Assembly: GCA_017473665.1 (NCBI GenBank)
Contig: JAFUKK010000125.1
Location: forward strand, 1 to 10,886
Length of the DNA: 10,886 bases
Reading direction: 5' to 3'
From: Lachnospiraceae bacterium
Lineage (GTDB): Bacteria; Bacillota; Clostridia; Lachnospirales; Lachnospiraceae
Shown here: positions 1 to 6,830 of the stretch, one piece after another
How positions within the stretch are numbered: position 1 is the first letter of the stretch
Layout of the letters: every line of letters starts with the position of its first letter
Position numbers and translations under genes: made by a program
Notes under the pieces: generated by a model
The model's input: only the letters and a program-made list of their open reading frames with translations
Database searches by the model: none
Told to the model about the DNA's origin: nothing

Positions 1-202
1 CAAGGAATTTGGTATGACCAGTGATGAATTTGCTACCCGATTCCTGGAGGAGGAACAGGTAGCAGCAGTACCCGGTACTGCCTTTGGCGACAGCGGAGAG
101 GGATATTTGCGTATTTCCTATGCTTATTCCTTGGAAAAGCTGAAAACAGCTATGGAAAGAATGGAACGGTTTGTGAAGAAGCTTCGAGAGGAAAAGAAAT
201 GA
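1..202 (+). CDS. Class I/II PLP-dependent aminotransferase, C-terminal fragment (5' end outside window)
   Basis: The reading frame is open from base 2 to the TGA at 200-202, so only about the last 66 residues are present; the ATG at 14 is an internal methionine, not a start. Visible landmarks are typical of the small C-terminal domain of fold-type I aminotransferases: a MTSDEFATRFLEEEQVAAVPG segment followed by GTAFGDSGEGYLRISYA, in which the Arg of YLRIS matches the conserved residue that binds the substrate alpha-carboxylate. A charged helix (LEKLKTAMERMERFVKKL) ends the protein, as is usual for the family. The substrate cannot be told from this fragment. The stop overlaps the next gene's start (ATGA), which suggests translational coupling, although the neighbour is a membrane protein with no obvious link to amino-acid metabolism. 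Confidence 0.88.
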   Translation, partial: KEFGMTSDEFATRFLEEEQVAAVPGTAFGDSGEGYLRISYAYSLEKLKTAMERMERFVKKLREEKK

Positions 203-2034
203 TGGGGAAAATAAGACAGTTAAGCTGGTTGAGAAGAACGGTCGTAGTAGTGTTATCCTATTTATGTGTTTTATCATTTGCAAGGATTAATTCTTTGACT
301 AATCAGGTAAATTTCTATGGTGGCACATATTTTGGCTATAATCTCGGTTCTATTGCAATATTAGCACTAACCATATTTGTGTTAAACCGTTACATATTGA
401 TGGAGAATTTGCGACAAAAAGTTGTCTCTTCCATAGGTGGAGTAGTATTGGGTTTTGCAATTGTATACGGTGCATATGCTCATTTTGATAATAATATATT
501 TATTTCAGTGCATGAAAGTTTATTGCAGATAGCATGCGCCTTTGGGTTATCCGTATTGACCACCCCTTTGATGAATGAGTTGTTTTGGTTGATAGAAAAG
601 GCACAAGCATGGTTTGTAAAAGATGCAATCCGTCAGGAGACGTTGTCAGTAAGAAAGAATGCGAGATTTTTCTTGTTGTGCTGGTTGGGAATATTTATGG
701 CATTTGTACCTATCTTTTTAAATGAGTGGCCCAGCAATTTTATTTTTGATGCGTCCTATCAAATAGAAAATGTGGTAACCGGTTGGCATTTTACGCATCA
801 TCCTTTAGCGCATACTTTACTGATGGGTGCGGCATATAATTGGGGTAGGAGCATAGGCCATATAGAAGTAGGATTTCAGCTCTATACAATTGCGCAGATG
901 TTGATACTAAGCAGTGCAATGGCATATACAGTATTATATATTTATAAGAAATGTGTAAAAAGATGTGTATGGATTTGTGCATTGCTGTGGTTTGCATTAT
1001 TTCCTTTGAATATGATGTTTGCTATTACAGCTACGAAGGATGTGCTATTTGCGGCGTTCTTTCTGTATTTTATGGTATTTATTATCCGTTATTACGTGGA
1101 TAAAGAAGCGTTTCGCTGGTACAGTTACATGGGAATGATTGCCAGTGGGATGTTAGCGTTACTATATAGAAACAATATGAAACATACGTTAATCCTGGTT
1201 GGCATTTTTTCTGTCCTATGGGTAAAAGGCAGGAGAAAGAAACTGATTTCATCGGGAGTTTTCCTTGCAATTTACATTTTGGCAGAAATTGTCAATAGTG
1301 GATTAGTACATGCAGTAAATGCCCAGGAAAATGTGGATGTTTACCGGGAAAGTATGAGTGTCCCCTTGCAGTGTATGGCCAGAGTAGCCAGTTACAGAGG
1401 AGATGAACTGGATAAGTCCTTGTACGAGGAGATTTGTTTATATATTCCCGAAGAAAAAATTAGTGGATATAATCCCTATATTGCAGATGGGATTAAAAAC
1501 CATGCCAATGAACAGTTGATGAAAACTAATACATTTAATTTCTTTAAGCTGTTTATCAAGGTGGGACTGCAGTATCCGGATGAGTATTTTGAAAGTATTA
1601 TTACAAATACTATGGGATATTGGTATCCCTTAGAACAGGGAGACTATGTAAGTTCTCATATTGCGCTTTATCACACGTTGTTAGGTGTGGGCGACCAGAT
1701 TGTAAAGTATGATTTCTGGCCCGGAGGAAAAGTCTTTAATTACCTATTCTGGGCCATGAATTACCGTCAGGTACCGGTGTTGGCGTATTTGTGCCGTAAT
1801 GCTGTTTATATATGGATATATGTTTTTTATTTGTTGTGGTGCATATTGAAGAAAAGAAAATCAGGATGCATCCCGGCGGTTTGGGGGTTAGTATATATTT
1901 TAACCTGTTTTGCAGGTCCCATGGCAGCATTAAGATATATTTATTGTCTGGTGGTCATGTTCCCCTTAATGCTCTTTCTGTTTGTGTATAAGAAAAAGGA
2001 ACCGGCAATAGAAGACGTGATAGAGAACCGGTAA
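199..2034 (+). CDS. Polytopic membrane protein, DUF6020-like; possible GT-C type glycosyltransferase
   Basis: This 611-residue protein has roughly 12-13 hydrophobic segments (about 13-29, 48-67, 76-94, 107-125, 156-174, 227-249, 256-276, 280-297, 308-341, 349-369, 532-550, 558-575 and 580-597). Residues 370-525 form a large hydrophilic and probably extracytoplasmic domain. A loop at 175-210 reads LNEWPSNFIFDASYQ and then FTHHPLAHTLLMG; an acidic residue in an early outer loop plus a later TKD motif (279-281) is the layout I associate with DUF6020 proteins and, more loosely, with GT-C enzymes that use lipid-linked sugars. The glycosyltransferase role is inference. There are two adjacent possible ATGs (199 and 202), with GAGG at 188-191 as ribosome binding site. 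The start overlaps the preceding stop by 4 nt. The gene is visibly more AT-rich than the genes around it. A 27-nt gap without a terminator leads into the next gene. Confidence 0.75.
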   Translation: MMGKIRQLSWLRRTVVVVLSYLCVLSFARINSLTNQVNFYGGTYFGYNLGSIAILALTIFVLNRYILMENLRQKVVSSIGGVVLGFAIVYGAYAHFDNNIFISVHESLLQIACAFGLSVLTTPLMNELFWLIEKAQAWFVKDAIRQETLSVRKNARFFLLCWLGIFMAFVPIFLNEWPSNFIFDASYQIENVVTGWHFTHHPLAHTLLMGAAYNWGRSIGHIEVGFQLYTIAQMLILSSAMAYTVLYIYKKCVKRCVWICALLWFALFPLNMMFAITATKDVLFAAFFLYFMVFIIRYYVDKEAFRWYSYMGMIASGMLALLYRNNMKHTLILVGIFSVLWVKGRRKKLISSGVFLAIYILAEIVNSGLVHAVNAQENVDVYRESMSVPLQCMARVASYRGDELDKSLYEEICLYIPEEKISGYNPYIADGIKNHANEQLMKTNTFNFFKLFIKVGLQYPDEYFESIITNTMGYWYPLEQGDYVSSHIALYHTLLGVGDQIVKYDFWPGGKVFNYLFWAMNYRQVPVLAYLCRNAVYIWIYVFYLLWCILKKRKSGCIPAVWGLVYILTCFAGPMAALRYIYCLVVMFPLMLFLFVYKKKEPAIEDVIENR

Positions 2035-2061
2035 ATTAATTTGGAAAGTGGAGAACTTTAC

Positions 2062-3132
2062 ATGCATATCGTTTTACATCAGCCGGAGATTCCGGCAAAT
2101 ACAGGAAATATCGGACGTACCTGTGTGGCTACCGGTACTGCTCTGCATTTGATTGAGCCCCTGGGCTTTCGCCTGGGTGAAAAGGAAATCAAGCGTGCAG
2201 GCATGGACTACTGGGACCAGCTGGATTTACACCGATATATTAATTTTGAGGATTTTAAAGCACAGCATCCCGGTGCCAAAATCTGGATGGCCACCACCAA
2301 GGCCAAGTATTCCTATACGGATGTGGAATTCGGTCCGGATGATTTCATTATGTTTGGTAAGGAAAGTGCAGGCATCCCGGAGGAGATTTTGGTGGATTAT
2401 GAGGAAAGCTGTATCCGTATCCCTATGCTACCGGCCATCCGTAGCCTGAACCTATCCAATTCCGTAGCCATTGTGCTTTATGAAGCACTGCGCCAGCAGG
2501 GATTTGCCCAGATGCAGACTGCAGGGCAGCTGCATCGTCTGCACTGGAAGGAGGATGCCGGGCAGGGAGAGGTAAGTGTCCGGCATGCATCTGCAGGCCA
2601 CGTTCAGAGTGAAGCTGCAAGGACAGGTGGGGACGAAGACAAATGCTACATTGCCCCTGACGCAGTGGTCAATGGGGATGTGACTTTGGGCCATGAGACC
2701 AGCATCTGGCATCATGCGGTAGTCCGGGGAGACAGAGGCAGTGTCCGTATCGGTGCAGGCAGCAATATCCAGGATAATGCGGTAGTCCATGTGACTGCAG
2801 ATTATCCCGTAACCATCGGAGAGCATGTGACGGTGGGACACGGAGCCATTGTACACGGTTGTACCATTGGAGACAACACTCTGGTGGGTATGGGAGCTAT
2901 CCTCATGGACGGCTGTAAAATCGGTAACAACTGTATTATTGGTGCAGGGACTCTGGTGACCCAAGGAGTGGAAATCCCCGACAATTCCCTGGTACTGGGT
3001 AATCCCGGCAAGGTGAAACGCTCGGTGACAGAGCAGGAAGTGGCTGACAGCATCAGCAATGCCAAGCTTTATGTGCAGGAAGTTAAAGAAGCGGCCATTC
3101 ACTGGCGCTTAAATTATAAATCGGACAGGTGA
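2062..3132 (+). CDS. Fusion protein: TrmL-type tRNA (cytidine/uridine-34 2'-O)-methyltransferase + gamma-carbonic anhydrase-like domain
   Basis: I start the gene at ATG 2062 (356 residues), because GGAG at 2050-2053 lies 8 nt upstream and MHIVLHQPEIPANTGNIGRT is the standard TrmL N-terminus; a TTG at 2041 would add 7 residues. Residues 1 to about 150 are a complete SPOUT methyltransferase: NTGNIGRTC (13-21), FGKESAGIPEE (98-108) and IPMLPAIRSLNLSNSVAIVLYEA (120-142), the three knot motifs that bind S-adenosylmethionine. TrmL methylates the wobble nucleotide of tRNA-Leu isoacceptors. A polar linker of about 45 residues follows. Residues 195-320 are a hexapeptide-repeat left-handed beta-helix of the gamma-carbonic anhydrase/YrdA type. 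It has WHHAVVRGD, NIQDN and three candidate zinc ligands H243, H260 and H265 (VVH, VGH, IVH). A C-terminal helix (322-345) is usual for that family. No stop, frameshift or in-frame start with a ribosome binding site separates the halves. Carbonic anhydrase activity is unproven, as many family members are inactive or of unknown substrate. Confidence 0.9.
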   Translation: MHIVLHQPEIPANTGNIGRTCVATGTALHLIEPLGFRLGEKEIKRAGMDYWDQLDLHRYINFEDFKAQHPGAKIWMATTKAKYSYTDVEFGPDDFIMFGKESAGIPEEILVDYEESCIRIPMLPAIRSLNLSNSVAIVLYEALRQQGFAQMQTAGQLHRLHWKEDAGQGEVSVRHASAGHVQSEAARTGGDEDKCYIAPDAVVNGDVTLGHETSIWHHAVVRGDRGSVRIGAGSNIQDNAVVHVTADYPVTIGEHVTVGHGAIVHGCTIGDNTLVGMGAILMDGCKIGNNCIIGAGTLVTQGVEIPDNSLVLGNPGKVKRSVTEQEVADSISNAKLYVQEVKEAAIHWRLNYKSDR

Positions 3133-3160
3133 GAAAGTTTATTTTCTCACCTGTTTTTTT
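3125..3160 (+). terminator. Rho-independent terminator of the fusion gene
   Basis: A perfect 12-bp stem is formed by ACAGGTGAGAAA (3125-3136) and TTTCTCACCTGT (3143-3154), with a 6-nt loop and a run of seven T (3154-3160). The TGA stop of the preceding gene (3130-3132) lies inside the 5' arm, so a ribosome finishing the gene would cover part of the stem. It separates the upstream genes from the exporter operon. Confidence 0.93.
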
Positions 3161-3212
3161 CATATTCTCTCTTGTGCTTGGTGGATACAAGGGACGGTAT
3201 ATGTCAAAAGAC

Positions 3213-3251
3213 ACATTTTTTTCATAATCTGAACATTTTTTGAAAACATTT
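3213..3251 (+). repeat. Direct repeats ACATTTTTT upstream of the exporter operon; possible regulator site
   Basis: ACATTTTTT occurs at 3213 and again at 3233, exactly 20 bp apart (two helical turns), and a shorter ACATTT follows at 3246. The second copy touches the proposed -35 element. Direct repeats at whole-turn spacing next to a -35 are common for OmpR-type response regulators, but no regulator gene is present in the window. The T-rich background makes chance plausible, so this is a weak call. Confidence 0.25.
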
Positions 3252-3269
3252 ATGCGTTATTCTGATAAG
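3240..3269 (+). promoter_or_regulatory. Candidate sigma-A promoter of the exporter operon
   Basis: TTGAAA (3240-3245, five of six matches to TTGACA) is followed after 18 nt by GATAAG (3264-3269, four of six matches to TATAAT). It lies in the only substantial gap before the operon, just after the upstream terminator, and would give a 5' leader of about 40 nt. The leader contains the near-palindromes GCATATGC (3281-3288) and GCAAAATTTGC (3289-3299). The -10 is poor, so the exact position is uncertain. Confidence 0.4.
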
Positions 3270-3316
3270 GAAAATGGATAGCATATGCGCAAAATTTGCT
3301 GAAAGGGAACAAAGGA

Positions 3317-4984
3317 ATGAAGAAGAAAAAGAAGTGGATTGTGATTGCGATAGTAGGAATAATACTGGCGGCCCTAATAGGAGCAGGTCTGTGGTTTTTC
3401 CTGGGAAGAGATGGGCAGGAGAGTCAAAGCCGGGGTGACAGAAACTTTGGACAGATGGGCTCTATGATTTCGGATGGAATTACTGCCTATGGTGTTACCA
3501 GCATCGGTATCTCCCAGGTGGAGTTTGAGGTGGAAAATCTCAGCACCGGGCTGGAGATTTCCAAGGTGTTTATAAGTTCCGGTGAACAGGTGCAGGAAGG
3601 AACGGCTATTTTGGAACTGACTCAGGAGAGTGTACAGGAGGCCCGGGAGGAGCTGGAGCAGGTATTGCTGGAAGCAGAATTGGCTTATCGTGCAGGAGCC
3701 ATTGAATATGAGCAGAGTCTGATTACTGCAGAGTATGAACGGGATTTGGCATTGGTAAAAAGCGACCAGGCCCGGGAAGTGTATGAAGAGACGCTGGAGG
3801 GACTCACCGGTAAGCTGGAAAAGGCACAGGAAGAGTTTTCTGATGCACAGGAGAGGATTGCAGAATACCATTCTTATGTGGATAACGGTACATATAGAAG
3901 CTATTTTGAAGTGGATAAATATCAGAAATTGTACGATGAGAATTTGCAATTGCTAAAGGATCGTATGGACCAATGGGATGTTGATTGGTCTCAAGTCACC
4001 GGTGGTATCAGACCGGGAGAAAATAATCAGTATGTGATTGTATTGTCCGGTTTGTACAAGGTTTTGGAACAGAATTTGAAGGATTTGGAATCTGCACAGG
4101 ACGCCTATGAGGATGCGGTAGCCAATGCATCCTTTGAATTGCAGACCCTGGAATTACAGTTGCCGGAGCTGGAGCAGGCAGTGTGGGATGCCAAGGAGGA
4201 CTATGAGGCTCAGAGCCTGTCAGCCAAGGTTACCTATGAAACGACTCTAAATAATGGTACTTACGCGGAGAAAAATTACGAAGCAGCGGTGGAAAAGGCA
4301 CAGGCGGATTATGATTTGCTTCAGGATACCTATGAGGATGCTAAGGCTAATTTGGAACTGTTTGAGTCCAACGGGGGGGATGGACAGTTCTATGCGACCC
4401 AAAATGGCAGTATCCTGAGGGTAATGGCACGGGCAGGTCAGAATTTGACCAGTGGTGCAACTGTATTTGTGTACAGTAATCCGGAGGAAATGACCGTTAC
4501 CGTATCTGTGGATCAGAGTCAGATTGCAGATATTACAGTGGGTGATAAGGCTTATGTGAATGGGACTTATGAAGGCGTAGTATCGGAAATTAACCCTATA
4601 ACGGAAGCAGAGAGCTATACGGATGTGACTTACGATGTGATAGTGACCTTAAGTGGTGACCTGGGAGAGTTGACCTCCAATGAGACTGTAATGGTTACCT
4701 TTGGGGAGGTCAAACTGAATATTCCATCCTCCGATGGCGCGCCCGTTGAAGGACAGAGACCGGAAGGTATGGAGTTACCTGAGGGCATGGGGTTCCCGGA
4801 AGGAATGGAGTTTCCCGAGGGCATGGAACGCCCGGATGGTAACGGAGGCCGTGGCGGTAATTCCAGTCAGAGAAATAAGGAGGGGGAGCAGTCCCGGGGT
4901 GACAGTGGAGAAAATTCCTCTATTGTCATCGGAGAACCTGCAGAAAAGAAAAACCAGGAAGGAAGTGTAGAGGATGCGCAGTAA
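3317..4984 (+). CDS. Exporter adaptor 1: HlyD/MacA-type membrane-fusion protein with PEGM-repeat tail
   Basis: I start at ATG 3317 (555 residues), with AAAGGG (3302-3307) as ribosome binding site; a TTG at 3296 is possible but less likely. A lysine cluster (MKKKKK) and a hydrophobic segment at 7-29 make an N-terminal membrane anchor. The first half of a lipoyl-like (BSH) domain is at about 66-104 (ISKVFISSGEQVQEGTAILEL). A long, largely helical region rich in Glu, Ala and Gln at 104-350 should form the alpha-hairpin coiled coil, interrupted by a Tyr/Asp-rich stretch at about 185-245. The second lipoyl half is at about 356-387 (ATQNGSILRVMARAGQNL), followed by a beta-barrel domain at about 390-468. 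There is no clear C-terminal membrane-proximal domain of the kind seen in adaptors 2 and 3. Instead residues 475-555 are disordered-looking and contain four PEGM hexapeptide repeats. Its stop overlaps the next start by 11 nt. Confidence 0.87.
   Translation: MKKKKKWIVIAIVGIILAALIGAGLWFFLGRDGQESQSRGDRNFGQMGSMISDGITAYGVTSIGISQVEFEVENLSTGLEISKVFISSGEQVQEGTAILELTQESVQEAREELEQVLLEAELAYRAGAIEYEQSLITAEYERDLALVKSDQAREVYEETLEGLTGKLEKAQEEFSDAQERIAEYHSYVDNGTYRSYFEVDKYQKLYDENLQLLKDRMDQWDVDWSQVTGGIRPGENNQYVIVLSGLYKVLEQNLKDLESAQDAYEDAVANASFELQTLELQLPELEQAVWDAKEDYEAQSLSAKVTYETTLNNGTYAEKNYEAAVEKAQADYDLLQDTYEDAKANLELFESNGGDGQFYATQNGSILRVMARAGQNLTSGATVFVYSNPEEMTVTVSVDQSQIADITVGDKAYVNGTYEGVVSEINPITEAESYTDVTYDVIVTLSGDLGELTSNETVMVTFGEVKLNIPSSDGAPVEGQRPEGMELPEGMGFPEGMEFPEGMERPDGNGGRGGNSSQRNKEGEQSRGDSGENSSIVIGEPAEKKNQEGSVEDAQ
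4760..4831 (+). repeat. Four tandem 18-bp repeats encoding PEGM hexapeptides
   Basis: Inside adaptor 1, four consecutive 18-bp units encode PEGMEL, PEGMGF, PEGMEF and PEGMER (residues 482-505 counted from ATG 3317). A degenerate fifth unit, PDGNGG, follows. The DNA copies differ mostly at third positions (for example ggt/ggc/gga for Gly), so the peptide pattern seems to be kept while the DNA drifts. Confidence 0.9.
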
Positions 4985-6830
4985 GGATAAAAAGAGATGC
5001 AAGTTATCTAAGAAGCAGAAGCGGATTGTACTGCTGGCAGCAGCAGTACTGCTAATCCTGGCGGCCTGTTATACCCTGTTTCTGGCACCCCTGTTACAAG
5101 AGGAAAAGTGGGTTTTTAAAGAGACCAAGGTGGAAAGAGGTACATTGACAGTAGGCATCACCGAAAGCGGACAGCTGGAATACGGTGTTCAATCGGTGCT
5201 ATATGATTTAGATTTATCAGTCTCCACATCGGAAGAGGAAGAAGATGAGGATGAGGAAGAAACTACCCAGAGATACTTGAAGATTGAGCAGGTGCATGTG
5301 GCTGCTGGCCAGCGGATAAAGGAGGGGGAGCCCTTGATTACCTTTACGGCGGATAGTATTTCCGCTGTACGGAAGCTGTTAAACAGTGCCCTGGCAGATG
5401 CCAAGGTAGCTTGCAGTGAAGCTCAGTCTGAGTATGATTTGGCTGCCCTGGAAGCAGAGTCCGATTATCAGGCCCGCTTGCTGGCCAAAGAATATGCGGA
5501 GACCACCTATGCCAACGCCAAGGCATCCATTACAAATGAGATTACTTCTTTGCAGATACAGATTACACAAAAGCAAAATAAGGTGTCAGATCTGGAGGAT
5601 GCAGTGGACGAAGCGCAGGAGAATTATAATGAGGCAGAAGCGGTTTATTTAGAAGCAAAAAACAGTCTGGAGCAGGCAGACCCCGAAAATGCTCCTTGGT
5701 ACAGAACGGTGCTTCAGGGCTATAACAGTGCCCAGTCTAAATACGAAAATGCAAAGTCGGCATTGGATAGCGCAAAGAAATCCCTGACCGATAATGCTGC
5801 GCAGATAACAAAGCTGGAGAATCAGTTGGCAACCGCCCGTGCCGGTAGTACTCTAAATCAGCTGGCAGCTGAGCAAAGCTATCAGACTGCTGTGATAGAG
5901 GGAGAGAATGCTACCATTCTTTACGATGCTCGGCTGGAGAGTCTGAAAAGTACTTTGGACGAAGCTCAGGCTGAGGAAACGGAGATTGCAGAACAGCTGG
6001 CAGCCTTTGATGCCTTTGTGGGAGAAGAGGGCATTATTTATGCGCAGCAATCCGGTATTGTGACGGAAGTAGCTTATGAAGCCGGGGATCAATTGATTAT
6101 GCAGGGTACGTTGTTATCCTATGCCATGATGAGTGATATGACTATTTCTGTGGATGTGACCCAGGAGGATGTGGTGGATCTGTCAGTAGGGGACAGTGTA
6201 GATATTGCGTTCACCGCCTATGAGCAGGAAACCTTCACCGGAACCATTTTGGAGATTGATACCACAGCCACTTCCCGTAACAGTAATACGGTCAGCTATC
6301 CGGTGCTAATCGGTGTAGAGGGCAATACAGAGCTACTGTACGGAGGCATGACTGCGGATATTACCTTCGTAAAGGAGAAAAAGGATGAGGTGCTGTATGT
6401 TTCCCAGAATGCTATCGTGGAGCAGAATGGCAAGACCTATGTATATACGCGGCAGGATAAAAATACATTGCAGCAGGTAGAAGTAGGACTTGGCAATGGT
6501 GTGTCTGTGGAGATTTTATCCGGTCTGGAGGAAGGTGATGTGGTGTACATTGCCAGCGTTGTCAGCTCTCTGGAGGAAGCGATAGGAGAGCAGGAGATGC
6601 AAGGAGATGGTCGGACTCAGAATAGTGACAATGGATTTTCCAGAGAGGACTTCATGAACGGAAATATGGATTTTGGAGATATGGAGTTGCCGGAAGGATT
6701 TGAAGGCATGCCTGATATGGGTAACATGCCCGGTGGCGGAAATATGCCGGATATGGGCAACATGCCGGACAGAGGAAAGGTGCAGATACCCGGTAGTAAC
6801 GGAAATCAGGGAAGGAGGAATAATCAATGA
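4974..6830 (+). CDS. Exporter adaptor 2: HlyD/MacA-type membrane-fusion protein with Met/Gly/Asn-rich tail
   Basis: This 618-residue protein starts inside the end of adaptor 1, with AGGAAGGAAG (4956-4965) as ribosome binding site. A basic N-terminus and hydrophobic segment 18-41 form an anchor; the segment contains L-A-A-C at 29-32, which fits a lipobox, though hydrophobic residues after the Cys make lipidation uncertain. Residues 46-80 (WVFKETKVERGTLTVGITES) are paralogous to the same region of adaptor 3. Next come an acidic run (SEEEEDEDEEETT, 86-98), the first lipoyl half (101-126), a long coiled coil (about 128-346), the second lipoyl half (353-385), a beta-barrel (388-467) and a membrane-proximal domain (472-530, with VLYVSQNAIV and LSGLEEGDVVYI). 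The tail from 540 on is rich in Met, Gly, Asn and Asp, with two MPDMGNMP repeats. The family links a FtsX-type permease to extracytoplasmic substrate; in Gram-positives the outer partner is unknown. Confidence 0.88.
   Translation: MRSKDKKRCKLSKKQKRIVLLAAAVLLILAACYTLFLAPLLQEEKWVFKETKVERGTLTVGITESGQLEYGVQSVLYDLDLSVSTSEEEEDEDEEETTQRYLKIEQVHVAAGQRIKEGEPLITFTADSISAVRKLLNSALADAKVACSEAQSEYDLAALEAESDYQARLLAKEYAETTYANAKASITNEITSLQIQITQKQNKVSDLEDAVDEAQENYNEAEAVYLEAKNSLEQADPENAPWYRTVLQGYNSAQSKYENAKSALDSAKKSLTDNAAQITKLENQLATARAGSTLNQLAAEQSYQTAVIEGENATILYDARLESLKSTLDEAQAEETEIAEQLAAFDAFVGEEGIIYAQQSGIVTEVAYEAGDQLIMQGTLLSYAMMSDMTISVDVTQEDVVDLSVGDSVDIAFTAYEQETFTGTILEIDTTATSRNSNTVSYPVLIGVEGNTELLYGGMTADITFVKEKKDEVLYVSQNAIVEQNGKTYVYTRQDKNTLQQVEVGLGNGVSVEILSGLEEGDVVYIASVVSSLEEAIGEQEMQGDGRTQNSDNGFSREDFMNGNMDFGDMELPEGFEGMPDMGNMPGGGNMPDMGNMPDRGKVQIPGSNGNQGRRNNQ
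6708..6767 (+). repeat. Two 24-bp direct repeats encoding MPDMGNMP
   Basis: Near the end of adaptor 2, 24-bp units at 6708-6731 and 6744-6767 both encode MPDMGNMP (residues 579-586 and 591-598). They are separated by codons for GGGN and differ at synonymous third positions. The block has seven methionines in about 22 residues (counting the flanking MPDR), far above normal content. Confidence 0.9.

Noticed and set aside
2585..2683. ATG at 2585 as a separate start for the carbonic anhydrase-like domain
   Set aside because: It has a purine-rich stretch upstream but is in a different frame and reaches a stop after about 32 codons. The beta-helix domain is in the same frame as the methyltransferase.
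2452..3102. A 216-codon open frame on the minus strand opposite the fusion gene
   Set aside because: It lies wholly antisense to a clearly conserved protein, has Cys/His-rich low-quality sequence with no recognisable domain, and no ribosome binding site or promoter of its own.
3202..3213. TGTC-AAAA-GACA inverted repeat upstream of the exporter operon
   Set aside because: The arms are only 4 bp and do not extend; this is common by chance in an AT-rich gap.
3374..3949. A 191-codon minus-strand open frame opposite adaptor 1
   Set aside because: Its composition is what the complement of Glu/Gln/Leu-rich coiled-coil codons gives (Phe, Leu, Gln, Ile); no family resemblance.
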